From NCBI RefSeq assembly GCF_047729875.1, contig NZ_CP159826.1, positions 1,798,001 to 1,862,000 of the forward strand: a stretch of 64,000 bases of DNA, in the 5' to 3' direction. The position numbers and the translations under genes are program-made. This DNA is from Marimicrobium sp913061115 (GTDB lineage: Bacteria; Pseudomonadota; Gammaproteobacteria; Pseudomonadales; Halieaceae). A model generated the notes under the pieces. It had not been told where the DNA came from, made no database searches, and saw only the letters and a program-made list of their open reading frames with translations. Position 1 is the stretch's first letter. Each line of letters opens with the position of its first letter. This document shows, one piece after another, positions 45,732 through 54,243 of the stretch.

Positions 45732-46319
45732 ATGGCGAATATCATCCTATTTAACAAACCTTTTAACGTCCTCAGTCAGTTCACGGATGATGACGGGCGC
45801 CCTACTCTGGCAAACTATATGACGGCCCCGGGTTATCGCGTTGCAGGGCGGCTCGACTACAACTCTGAAGGGCTACTGATACTGACAGATGACGGCCGTC
45901 TGCAGCAGCAAATTGCCAATCCAGTGCACAAGAACTGGAAAAACTACCTGGTACAGGTGGAAGGCGAGCCTGATACAGCGACTGTGGAGCAGCTGGCAAC
46001 AGGCGTCAAACTTAATGATGGGATGACCCGCCCTGCCAAAGCCAGAAAGGTCGCTCAGCCAGTCCTTTGGGACAGAGATCCTCCCATACGCGTGCGCAAG
46101 ACCGTGAGTGACTCATGGTTGGAACTGTCTATTCGAGAGGGACGCAATCGACAGATTCGCCGCATGACCGCTAATGTCGGCTTTCCAACCTTACGGCTGG
46201 TGCGCATCGCCGTGGGAGAGTGGACCATTGAAGGTCTGCAGCCAGGTCAGTATCGTGAGATGTCCGTGCCTATGACAATCCGGCGCATGAAGCCCAACCC
46301 GCCCCAGAGGAAGCCCTAA
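45732..46319 (+). CDS. rluE: 23S rRNA pseudouridine synthase RluE
   Basis: RsuA-family pseudouridine synthase of 195 residues, modifying a uridine of 23S rRNA (U2457 in E. coli). The catalytic motif GRLDYNSEGLLILT near 38-51 contains the essential Asp; FNKPFNVLSQFTDD at the N-terminus and REGRNRQIRRM near 137-147 are family blocks. It lacks an S4 domain, as RluE does. Divergent from icd, the common gammaproteobacterial neighbour. Confidence 0.93.
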   Translation: MANIILFNKPFNVLSQFTDDDGRPTLANYMTAPGYRVAGRLDYNSEGLLILTDDGRLQQQIANPVHKNWKNYLVQVEGEPDTATVEQLATGVKLNDGMTRPAKARKVAQPVLWDRDPPIRVRKTVSDSWLELSIREGRNRQIRRMTANVGFPTLRLVRIAVGEWTIEGLQPGQYREMSVPMTIRRMKPNPPQRKP

Positions 46320-46589
46320 GTGACGCAATGGCCGGACCCTATCATCGCTACGTACCCTGTCCGCGCCGCATATCGGACGGCGATTGGCATTTAACAGTCT
46401 TTATTGTTCTTCGCCAAACACCCGCGGCTTAATCGTTGAGCATCTGATACATTAGCGGGTATCATTGTCAGCCGGAGTTTGCCTTTTTGTCCCTGGCATG
46501 GTCTTGCCCTTTTGCTGCCGCCGCTCGTGTTGTTGTTTTAGACGTTAACCAAGGATCCAGTTAATTGTTGTTCGCATGCCATCCACACT

Positions 46590-47873
46590 ATGCCTAAACT
46601 ATTCTCACCGCGTTTGTATCGTGTGATGGGCATCGTCTCTCTTATCATGGCGGGCGAAGCGATCTTCTCCCTGCCATTCCACGTGGTGCGTTTTTTTCGC
46701 CCAACGGTGTTGGAAGTATTCCAAGTCAGTAATTTGCAGATTGGTCAGGTGCAGGCCACCTACGGCATCGTGGCCATGCTGTCGTATTTTTTAGGAGGCC
46801 CACTGGCCGACCGCTTCGAGGCGAGACATCTACTCATTGTCGCCTTATTTGCTACCGGCATGGGTGGCTTTTACTTTGCTGAAATTCCCGACCTGCAAGG
46901 CTTGTATTATCTGTACGCTTTTTGGGGTTGTTCTACGATATTGTTGTTCTGGGGTGCTCTCATTAAGGCCACACGCGAATGGGGTGGCGTAAAGCAACAG
47001 GGTAAGGCATTTGGGTTTTTGGAGGCGGGACGAGGACTTTTTGCGGCAATTTTAGTCTCGCTTGCGATAGCGATCTTGTCTTTTGCACTGCCGGGCGATT
47101 TGGCCAACTTAGTCTCAGGGGAGCGACGCCAAGCCATGCAGGATATTATTTACTTGTACGTGGGCGCAACACTGATCGCTGGTGTCTTCGTCGCTCTCTT
47201 TATTCCAATTCAAGCTGGCGTCGAAACATCGGCGCCGTCAGCCTTTATTTTGCGACGCGGACTAAGCAAGGTATTGAGCAATCCGCTTATTTGGCCGCAG
47301 ATGCTTATCGTGATGAGTGCCTACGTCGCCTACAAAGGCGTCGATTACTATGTACTTTATGCGACTCAGGGTTTCGGCCTGACTGAAATTGAAGGTGCCA
47401 CCATTGGTGGGCTCAGTAGTTGGATTCGACCGATTGCGGCAGTAATGGCCGGATTCCTAGCCGACCGCTATAGGCCCTCTAAAGTCGTTATCGCCTCGTT
47501 CGGCTTGCTGGTTATTGGTTATTTTTTGCTTACGTTTATGACGCCCGAGCCTGGACTTTACTGGGTGCTGGTGACAAACGTCGTCATTACTAGTTTTGCT
47601 GTATACGCCTTGCATGCGATTTATTTTGCACTGGTGGCAGAGTCAAAGATACCCATAGCCGTCACAGGGACTGCGATTGGCGTCATCTCGGTAATCGGCT
47701 TTACCCCGGATATATTTGTGGCGCCGGGGATGGGTTGGTTGTTAGACAACAATACCAGTATCGTAGGGCACCAAAAAGTGTTTTCGGCGCTGGGAGCTTT
47801 TGCAATAATAGGATTTTTATCGAGCGGATTTTTTATCCGACGATTCTCTCGGATGGCAGCAGCAGCAGGTTAA
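46590..47873 (+). CDS. MFS transporter
   Basis: Integral membrane protein of 427 residues with about 12 helices. The loop 2-3 signature reads GGPLADRFEARHL and the loop 8-9 equivalent AGFLADRYRPSKV, typical of the major facilitator superfamily. The substrate is not identifiable. It stands alone: 270 bases after rluE and about 350 bases ahead of nudJ. A perfect hairpin GGTCTG-TTTG-CAGACC (47881-47896) follows its stop but lacks a T-tract. No convincing ribosome site precedes the ATG. Confidence 0.83.
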   Translation: MPKLFSPRLYRVMGIVSLIMAGEAIFSLPFHVVRFFRPTVLEVFQVSNLQIGQVQATYGIVAMLSYFLGGPLADRFEARHLLIVALFATGMGGFYFAEIPDLQGLYYLYAFWGCSTILLFWGALIKATREWGGVKQQGKAFGFLEAGRGLFAAILVSLAIAILSFALPGDLANLVSGERRQAMQDIIYLYVGATLIAGVFVALFIPIQAGVETSAPSAFILRRGLSKVLSNPLIWPQMLIVMSAYVAYKGVDYYVLYATQGFGLTEIEGATIGGLSSWIRPIAAVMAGFLADRYRPSKVVIASFGLLVIGYFLLTFMTPEPGLYWVLVTNVVITSFAVYALHAIYFALVAESKIPIAVTGTAIGVISVIGFTPDIFVAPGMGWLLDNNTSIVGHQKVFSALGAFAIIGFLSSGFFIRRFSRMAAAAG

Positions 47874-48220
47874 CAACCAAGGTCTGTTTGCAGACCACTG
47901 TCCGGCTCTATGATGGGGTAAGGGCGCTAACAAAGTAGGGGAATAAAAACCGGCATCAACAAATTATCCGGCCGATGTTGCTGAGATCGCTCCCTAAATG
48001 CTACTAAATTCCTTTGGGATTCCACAACGTTTTCTCACCCGCGGTAATTGGACGATATAAGGCTTTTGAATCGGGTATCATCTGGTCATCAGCTTCAACG
48101 CACATTGGTTAAATTTTGTGCTGTAACAAGCTCACCAGTAGCTTATATAGGTGCGGCTTTGGGAACAAGACGAGTCACATTACACAGAACAGTATAGGAA
48201 TTGGGAAGATCAGTAAGGTT
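47874..48220. other. Intergenic region with hairpin between MFS gene and nudJ
   Basis: About 347 bases. The perfect stem-loop GGTCTG-TTTG-CAGACC begins seven bases after the MFS stop and may be a 3'-end stabiliser or weak terminator. The remainder presumably holds the nudJ promoter; I find no gene and no clear -35/-10 pair. Confidence 0.45.
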
Positions 48221-48703
48221 ATGGATGAATCATTTAAGACAGAATCGGGCACTGAAAAGTGGCCACCCCATATCACCGTCGCATGCGTCATCGAAAAAGA
48301 GGGTAAATACCTCATGGTGGAGGAGCGTGACAAAACCAGCGGAGAAATGGTGTTCAATCAACCTGCAGGCCATGTAGAGGCCGGGGAATCTCTCGCACAG
48401 GCTGCTCTTCGCGAAACACTGGAAGAAACCGGCTGGGACATTGAATTGATTGGCGTGTTAGGCGTCTCACTATATATAGCACCAACGAATGGCATTACAT
48501 ATCACCGCACCACGTTTTTGGCCACAGCCGTGCATCGCGCCAAAAATGCCATCTTGGATCCCGACATTCACGCGGTACACTGGTTCGACTACGAGGCAAT
48601 CGTCGCTCGGTCTGCTAGAATGCGCAGTCCCCTAGCGCTGGCGGTGATAGACAGACAGCGCCAGGGCATTTGTTATCCTTTGGACCTGATTATCCATCCA
48701 TGA
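48221..48703 (+). CDS. nudJ: Nudix phosphatase NudJ
   Basis: Nudix hydrolase of 160 residues, orthologous by context and pattern to E. coli NudJ (YmfB), acting on hydroxymethyl-pyrimidine diphosphate, thiamine diphosphate and nucleotide di/triphosphates. The Nudix box runs from GHVEAGE through RETLEETGW at about 47-70. The N-terminal HITVACVIEKEGKYLMVEE is typical. The ATG at 48221 gives the normal length; an upstream TTG-type extension to 48116 is unconserved. Its stop overlaps the mnmA start (ATGA). Confidence 0.92.
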   Translation: MDESFKTESGTEKWPPHITVACVIEKEGKYLMVEERDKTSGEMVFNQPAGHVEAGESLAQAALRETLEETGWDIELIGVLGVSLYIAPTNGITYHRTTFLATAVHRAKNAILDPDIHAVHWFDYEAIVARSARMRSPLALAVIDRQRQGICYPLDLIIHP

Positions 48704-49800
48704 AGAGTGTGAACTGTGCCAGCAAAGTCATCGTCGGTATGTCCGGCGGTGTCGACTCATCGGTCGCTGCCCTCCTGTTACTGGAGCAGGGCTATCGAGT
48801 GGAAGGCCTCTTTATGAAAAATTGGGAAGAGGACGACGGGACTGAATACTGCACAGCAAAGGAAGATTTTGCCGACGCACAGGCGGTGGCGGACAAACTG
48901 GGGATCACCTTGCACGGCGCCAATTTTGCCGCAGAATATTGGGATAATGTATTCGAATATTTTTTGGCTGAGTACAAAGCCGGCCGCACGCCCAACCCCG
49001 ACATTTTGTGTAACCGTGAAATCAAGTTTAAAGCGTTTCTTGAATACGCTATGCAGCTTGAAGCCGATTATATTGCAACCGGGCACTATACGCGCCGCGG
49101 CGAATCAGACGGGAAAGGGACCCTGCTAAAGGGCCTGGATGCCAATAAAGACCAGAGCTATTTCCTACATTCAGTTGGCCATTCAGAATTGGAAAAAACA
49201 CTGTTTCCAGTTGGAGAGATCGAAAAGCCAGCGGTGCGACGTCTGGCTCTGGAGCACGGACTCGCGACGGCAAAGAAAAAGGATTCAACCGGCATCTGTT
49301 TCATCGGTGAGCGACGTTTTAAAGACTTCCTTCAACAATATCTGCCTGCGCAGCCCGGAGAAATTCACAATCTTGACGGCAAAACACTGGGCGTTCATCA
49401 GGGCTTGATGTATCACACTATTGGACAGCGCCAGGGCCTGGGTATCGGCGGGCTCTCGCAACACAAAGAAGCACCTTGGTATGTGGTCGACAAAGATCTG
49501 GCGCGCAACGTCTTGCTGGTAGCCCAGGGTAACGATCACCCAGCGCTGTTCAAGTCCAGTTTAACTGTTACCGAGATTTATTGGGTATCAGAGGAGGCGC
49601 CTCCCCTGCCCTTATCATGCGCCGCCAAAGTACGTTATCGGCAAGCGGATCAGGCCTGCACGCTGTCTGGCTCTGCTCCGTGCGGCTACCGCGTGGATTT
49701 CGACAAACTCCAACGCGCCATCACGCCGGGGCAGTCCGTGGTATTTTACCAGAATGATCGTTGCCTAGGCGGCGGTGTCATTGCGCAAACAGGACCATAG
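48700..49800 (+). CDS. mnmA: tRNA-specific 2-thiouridylase MnmA
   Basis: PP-loop ATPase making 2-thiouridine at tRNA position 34, 366 residues. The PP-loop GMSGGVDSS is at 13-21, catalytic cysteines are C104 (NPDILCNREIKF) and C200 (STGICFIGER), and GTEYCTAKEDFADA and GLMYHTIGQRQGLGIGG are further family blocks. The start overlaps the nudJ stop; a TTG at 48670 is possible but inside nudJ. hflD begins at the very next base after its stop. Standard order nudJ-mnmA-hflD-purB. Confidence 0.97.
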   Translation: MKSVNCASKVIVGMSGGVDSSVAALLLLEQGYRVEGLFMKNWEEDDGTEYCTAKEDFADAQAVADKLGITLHGANFAAEYWDNVFEYFLAEYKAGRTPNPDILCNREIKFKAFLEYAMQLEADYIATGHYTRRGESDGKGTLLKGLDANKDQSYFLHSVGHSELEKTLFPVGEIEKPAVRRLALEHGLATAKKKDSTGICFIGERRFKDFLQQYLPAQPGEIHNLDGKTLGVHQGLMYHTIGQRQGLGIGGLSQHKEAPWYVVDKDLARNVLLVAQGNDHPALFKSSLTVTEIYWVSEEAPPLPLSCAAKVRYRQADQACTLSGSAPCGYRVDFDKLQRAITPGQSVVFYQNDRCLGGGVIAQTGP

Positions 49801-50445
49801 ATGAGCGATACTCCACTGTCTAATCTCGAGCAACAGACGATTGCCCTCGCTGGCGTGGCTCAGGCTGCGCGGCTGGTTGACCAGATTTCCAAAACGGGCA
49901 GCTATCCTCTGGATTTTCTCGAGTCTTCAATTCACAGCCTGTTTGTATTCTCGCCGGATAGCGCGGCCGATCTCTTTGGTGGTATCTCAGGCGTGAAATT
50001 GGGCCTACAGAACCTGAGCAGTCTTCTGGCCGACACCAAAGCGCAGGAAACCCACGATCTAGTTCGCTACGTATTTAGCTTGCTCTATCTTGAGCGCAAA
50101 TTTGCCGCCAACACAGAGATGGTGTCTGTGGTGCGCTCGCGTCTTAATCACACCAGTTTTCGGGCAGAACATTTTTCCAATAACGTCAATGAACTGTGTC
50201 ACAGTATTTCTGGCATCTATGAAGATACGTTGAGCAATCACAAATTTCGCATCAAGGTCTCGGGCAGCGCACAGCACCTGCAGGACCCCAAAAAGGCACA
50301 GATGATTCGCACTGTATTGTTAGCGGGAGTTCGCTCGGCCTTCCTGTGGCGCCAACTCGGCGGACACCGATGGGGGCTACTACTGTACCGTAAGAAACTA
50401 TTACGCAGTGCCCAGAACCTGTCCCGTGGACTGGGCGTGGTGTAA
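49801..50445 (+). CDS. hflD: High frequency lysogenization protein HflD
   Basis: Conserved all-helical protein of 214 residues, peripheral to the inner membrane; in E. coli it counteracts phage lambda CII, but its housekeeping role is unclear. The family blocks EQQTIALAGVAQAARLVDQISKTG near the N-terminus and HLQDPKKAQMIRTVLLAGVRSAFLWRQLGG (read near 160-190) are well kept. It directly abuts the mnmA stop and precedes purB by 28 bases, the invariant gammaproteobacterial arrangement. Confidence 0.94.
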   Translation: MSDTPLSNLEQQTIALAGVAQAARLVDQISKTGSYPLDFLESSIHSLFVFSPDSAADLFGGISGVKLGLQNLSSLLADTKAQETHDLVRYVFSLLYLERKFAANTEMVSVVRSRLNHTSFRAEHFSNNVNELCHSISGIYEDTLSNHKFRIKVSGSAQHLQDPKKAQMIRTVLLAGVRSAFLWRQLGGHRWGLLLYRKKLLRSAQNLSRGLGVV

Positions 50446-50473
50446 GATGAATTTTTCATTGTTGGAGAACCGC

Positions 50474-51844
50474 ATGAATCTGTCTGCACTCACCTCCGTC
50501 TCGCCTATCGACGGACGTTATGGCAACAAAACGGCGGCTCTGCGCGAGGTATTCAGTGAATATGGACTGATCAAGCGTCGAGTCTTAGTCGAAATACGCT
50601 GGCTACAGTGCCTGTCTACACACGACAGCATCACTGAGGTGCCTGCTCTTACTAGTGCGGCAAATCAGCACCTTGAACAGCTGTTGCACAATTTCGGCGA
50701 AGCAGATGCCTGTCGTATCAAGGACATTGAGGCGACGACTAATCATGACGTCAAGGCCGTTGAGTATTTTATCAAAGAAAAATTTCTTGGCAACACTGAA
50801 CTCGAGTCAATTTCCGAGTTTGTGCACTTCGGCTGTACGTCGGAAGACATCAATAATCTGTCTCATGCGCTGATGCTGCGCGACGGTATCGCGCAGGTGC
50901 TGCTTCCGAATATGCTGGAAGTCACTGCCGCCCTCAGCGCCGTCGCCCACAGTGCAGCCGCGGTACCTATGCTTGCACGTACTCACGGTCAGACGGCCAG
51001 TCCCACGACTATGGGCAAAGAGTTTGCCAATGTGGTGGCACGTCTGCGGCGACAACTGAGTCAGCTGGAACAGGTACAGTACCTCGGCAAGATCAATGGT
51101 GCCGTAGGCAATTACAACGCGCCTCTGAGCGCCTATCCACAGGTCGACTGGCAGGCCAATGCCAAGTGCTTCGTAGAGAGCCTAGGGCTGACGTTCAATC
51201 CCTATACAACCCAGATTGAGCCGCACGACTACATGGCAGAATTGTTTGACAATATCGCACGTTTTAACACGATTCTTATCGATTTCAATCGAGACATCTG
51301 GGGCTATATTTCAATGGGATATTTCACCCAGAAAACGGTCGCCGGTGAAGTAGGCTCGTCCACGATGCCGCACAAGGTCAACCCTATCGATTTCGAAAAT
51401 TCCGAGGGGAATCTGGGCCTAGGCAACGCAGTATTTAGTCATTTGGCCGCCAAATTACCCGTCAGTCGCTGGCAGAGAGATCTCACTGACAGTACTGTAC
51501 TGCGCAATATGGGTGTCGGCTTCGGTTACAGTCTAATCGCCTATCAGGCCTGCATCAAAGGCATTGGCAAGCTGCGACTGAACGAGGCTCGCATGGCTCA
51601 GGACCTCAATGACAGCTGGGAGGTGCTAGCAGAACCGATACAAACCGTGATGCGTCGTTACGGGATCGAAAAGCCCTACGAGAAATTGAAGGAACTCACT
51701 CGCGGGCAAGACATGAGCCAGGAAGTGATTCAGGCTTTCGTGGAGACACTGGACTTACCTGAAGAAGCCCGAAAAAAATTACTAGCGCTTACGCCAGCAG
51801 ACTATATCGGGAATGCTGTTGCTCAGGCCCAGGACATCGAGTAA
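50474..51844 (+). CDS. purB: Adenylosuccinate lyase
   Basis: Purine biosynthesis lyase acting on SAICAR and adenylosuccinate, 456 residues, identical in length to E. coli PurB. The signature GSSTMPHKVNPIDFEN (flexible catalytic loop with Ser) lies near 294-309, ARTHGQTASPTTMGKE near 168-183 carries the catalytic His, and EFVHFGCTSEDINN near 114-127 is the substrate segment. The start at 50474 has TTGGAG six bases ahead; upstream in-frame starts at 50408 and 50447 are rejected. roxA follows after five bases. Confidence 0.97.
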   Translation: MNLSALTSVSPIDGRYGNKTAALREVFSEYGLIKRRVLVEIRWLQCLSTHDSITEVPALTSAANQHLEQLLHNFGEADACRIKDIEATTNHDVKAVEYFIKEKFLGNTELESISEFVHFGCTSEDINNLSHALMLRDGIAQVLLPNMLEVTAALSAVAHSAAAVPMLARTHGQTASPTTMGKEFANVVARLRRQLSQLEQVQYLGKINGAVGNYNAPLSAYPQVDWQANAKCFVESLGLTFNPYTTQIEPHDYMAELFDNIARFNTILIDFNRDIWGYISMGYFTQKTVAGEVGSSTMPHKVNPIDFENSEGNLGLGNAVFSHLAAKLPVSRWQRDLTDSTVLRNMGVGFGYSLIAYQACIKGIGKLRLNEARMAQDLNDSWEVLAEPIQTVMRRYGIEKPYEKLKELTRGQDMSQEVIQAFVETLDLPEEARKKLLALTPADYIGNAVAQAQDIE

Positions 51845-51849
51845 CTAAA

Positions 51850-52986
51850 GTGATTGCGTGTAACTGGAAACTGAATCTCGATCGGGACAAATTTTTAGCA
51901 CAACACTGGCAGAGTAAGGCTTTGCTGATTCGCAACGCCATTAGCGAATTCAAACCGCCGGTGAGCAGTCATGAACTAGCAGGATTGGCGCTGGAGGAGC
52001 AAGTGGAATCGCGCCTTATTGAATGCCGCGATAATGCCTGGAACGTTCATCATGGTCCCTTTCACACCGACGACTTTGATCGCGACCTTCCCTGGACCTT
52101 ATTGGTGCAGGCGGTTGATCACTATTTTCCCGACGTTGCAGCACTGCGCAAACTAATCGATTTTATTCCACAGTGGCGGGTAGATGATATTATGGTCAGC
52201 TATGCTGTAGAGGGCGGCAGTGTGGGCCCACACTATGACAACTATGACGTATTTCTGTTGCAGGGAAGCGGTGAACGATTATGGAAGTTGGGTCAATTTT
52301 GCGACGACACCACAGCACTACTACCGCACGATGAACTGCGCATTTTGGATGCTTTTGAGACGTCTGAAGAGCATTTGTTGCGCTGCGGAGATATTCTTTA
52401 CGTGCCGCCTGGCACTGCGCACTGGGGCATAGCTCAATCTGAATGTACGACATTCTCCATCGGCTTTCGCGCTCCGAGAATCTCTGACATGGTGTCGCGC
52501 TGGGCAGACCAGCTGCTGGAGAAACTGGAGCCGGAGACCTTCTATCGTGATGCCAAGCGTGCACCGATGGCGCGTCCGGGCGAAATACATCAGCGTGATC
52601 TGGATCGGGCATTGGCTCAGCTGCAAGGGGCTTTAGACCAGGCCGATGGGAACCACTGGTTTGGTGAGCTAGTCACTGACCCCCATGAGACTCCCCTACA
52701 GGACGAGGACGACCTAGCCCAAGCCCATGCAGTATTAAAGGATGGCCCAAAAATAGTGGAGCTGCACCCGGCGGCCAAGCTTGCTTGGCAGCAGGACGCG
52801 AGGAATATTGTTGTCTTCGCCAACGGTGAATGCCAAAAATTCGATGAATCGGTGCTGCCGAGTCTGCTTATTTTGTGTGAGAGCTGGCGCCTGACAGCAT
52901 CAGATATGAAAACCGCTCTCGCCGACACCGGCACTGTCGCATTACTGAACTATCTTGTGGACAGTGGGGTTATTGGTGTCGCATAG
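51850..52986 (+). CDS. roxA: Ribosomal protein uL16 3-hydroxylase (RoxA/YcfD family)
   Basis: JmjC/cupin-fold 2-oxoglutarate and Fe(II) oxygenase of 378 residues; the E. coli homologue hydroxylates an arginine of ribosomal protein L16. Iron ligands are H128 and D130 (GPHYDNYDVF) and H191 (GTAHWGIAQ). The C-terminal winged-helix part (about 260-375) completes the family architecture. The start is GTG five bases after purB, so translation is probably coupled. E. coli ycfD is also a neighbour of the purB region. Confidence 0.9.
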   Translation: MIACNWKLNLDRDKFLAQHWQSKALLIRNAISEFKPPVSSHELAGLALEEQVESRLIECRDNAWNVHHGPFHTDDFDRDLPWTLLVQAVDHYFPDVAALRKLIDFIPQWRVDDIMVSYAVEGGSVGPHYDNYDVFLLQGSGERLWKLGQFCDDTTALLPHDELRILDAFETSEEHLLRCGDILYVPPGTAHWGIAQSECTTFSIGFRAPRISDMVSRWADQLLEKLEPETFYRDAKRAPMARPGEIHQRDLDRALAQLQGALDQADGNHWFGELVTDPHETPLQDEDDLAQAHAVLKDGPKIVELHPAAKLAWQQDARNIVVFANGECQKFDESVLPSLLILCESWRLTASDMKTALADTGTVALLNYLVDSGVIGVA

Positions 52987-53092
52987 CAACTAGTTCAAGG
53001 GCATCCCCACCATTGAATGCGTGTCTGCGATCTTTTTGCTAAGACGCGGGATCTATTCTAGCGCCGGCAATACGCACTGTTCGGCGCAGGCG

Positions 53093-53968
53093 TCATCCGC
53101 TCAATTGCGCAATGGTCGCAGCCAGTGCGATTTGCCGCTTCGCTTCTTCAACGTGCAGGTTTTCAACGAGGCGACCGTTAACGACCACCACGCCCTTGCC
53201 TTGCGCCAGAGCTTCCTCGAAAGCCTTTATGATACCTTTAGCGGCCACAATTTCAGCCTCATCAGGGGCAAAGACCGTATTGGCCGCCGCAATCTGATTG
53301 GGATGAATCAGGCTTTTGCCATCAAAGCCCAAGTCCCGTCCCTGCTCACAGGAAGCGTGTAAGAGCTCGTCGTTTTCAAGATCGAGTTGAACCCCGTCGA
53401 TAACGGTTAAACCATGCGCGCGCGCGGCGTAGACGCACAAATTAAGGGCGGCAATGAAACCTAGCCGGTCGGGTGTATGGCGCACGCGCGTATCCTTGGA
53501 AAGATCCGATGTTCCTAACACCATGCCACGAAGGCGAGGGTGGGCTGCGGCAATCTCTGCTATATTCAAGATGCACAAAGGTGTTTCTGCCATGATCCAC
53601 ATATCCACGGATTCAGGGCAACCTGCGCTCTCAAACGCAGCAATGGCATCGATAACATTCTTAGCAGAGTCAATCTTCGGAATCAAAACGGCATCCGGCG
53701 CAGTGGGAAACTCGCAGATCGCCTTGATATCCTGAGCCCCCCAGTCCGTTGATAAGGCATTGATACGCACGATCAATTCCCGGTGGCCATAGCCCCCCGT
53801 CTTTAGCGCGGCTGCAATCTGTTCCCGTGCCAGCGACTTAGCCTCGGGAGCGACTGAGTCCTCCATATCAAGTATCAGCCCATCAGCAAGAAGAGAGCGT
53901 GCCTTGTCAAGAGCACGCGGATTCGAACCTGGCATATACAGCAGCGAGCGACGGGGTCTGGTAGTCAT
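53093..53968 (-). CDS. HpcH/HpaI/CitE-like lyase or malyl-CoA thioesterase
   Basis: CitE-like TIM-barrel protein of 291 residues. N-terminal RRSLLYMPGSNPRALDKA and DGLILDMEDSVAPEAK are the classic CitE-family opening; IPKIDSAKNVIDA and MVLGTSDLSKD lie further on, with DGKSLIHPNQIAAANT at the C-terminal substrate region. In organisms with the ethylmalonyl-CoA pathway a second lyase paralogue (Mcl2) is an (S)-malyl-CoA thioesterase; length and context fit that, but citramalyl-CoA or malyl-CoA lyase activity is possible. The start at 53968 has AGGA ahead; the longer frame to 54082 is rejected. Divergent from the mcd operon. Confidence 0.82.
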   Translation of the reverse strand: MTTRPRRSLLYMPGSNPRALDKARSLLADGLILDMEDSVAPEAKSLAREQIAAALKTGGYGHRELIVRINALSTDWGAQDIKAICEFPTAPDAVLIPKIDSAKNVIDAIAAFESAGCPESVDMWIMAETPLCILNIAEIAAAHPRLRGMVLGTSDLSKDTRVRHTPDRLGFIAALNLCVYAARAHGLTVIDGVQLDLENDELLHASCEQGRDLGFDGKSLIHPNQIAAANTVFAPDEAEIVAAKGIIKAFEEALAQGKGVVVVNGRLVENLHVEEAKRQIALAATIAQLSG

Positions 53969-54142
53969 GAGTTGATTCCTATGGAGAGTGTTGCGCGTGG
54001 TGTAAAGGCCGCTAAGGATACAGAAGCCCATAGCCTGTGGGCAAGCAAGCGTGCCGATTCTGATCCATTGCGGATTACCCACATATTATCTAGTGCATAA
54101 AAGACGCAAATATCATCTGACGGTTGTCTAACAGGGGGCAAA

Positions 54143-54166
54143 GCTCTAACATTAGTGGTTTAGAGC
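54143..54166. promoter_or_regulatory. Inverted repeat in the mcl2-like/mcd divergent promoter
   Basis: GCTCTAA and TTAGAGC, perfect 7-base arms with a 10-base spacer, 77 bases ahead of mcd. A second, overlapping repeat GTTTA/TAAAC (54158-54173) shares its right side. Position in the 275-base divergent region suggests an operator for the ethylmalonyl-CoA cluster; the binding protein is not known. Confidence 0.45.
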
Positions 54167-54243
54167 ATTAAACTCCTATTGGCCTTCGTGGACTCAACGC
54201 AATTCCAGTAAATAACCTTTATTATCAATGAGTAACATTAATC

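Noticed and set aside
53915..53937. tRNA T-arm-like sequence (GGTTCGAATCC on the minus strand)
   Set aside because: It is coding sequence for the MPGSNPRA start region of the CitE-like gene; no acceptor stem or anticodon arm can be drawn around it.
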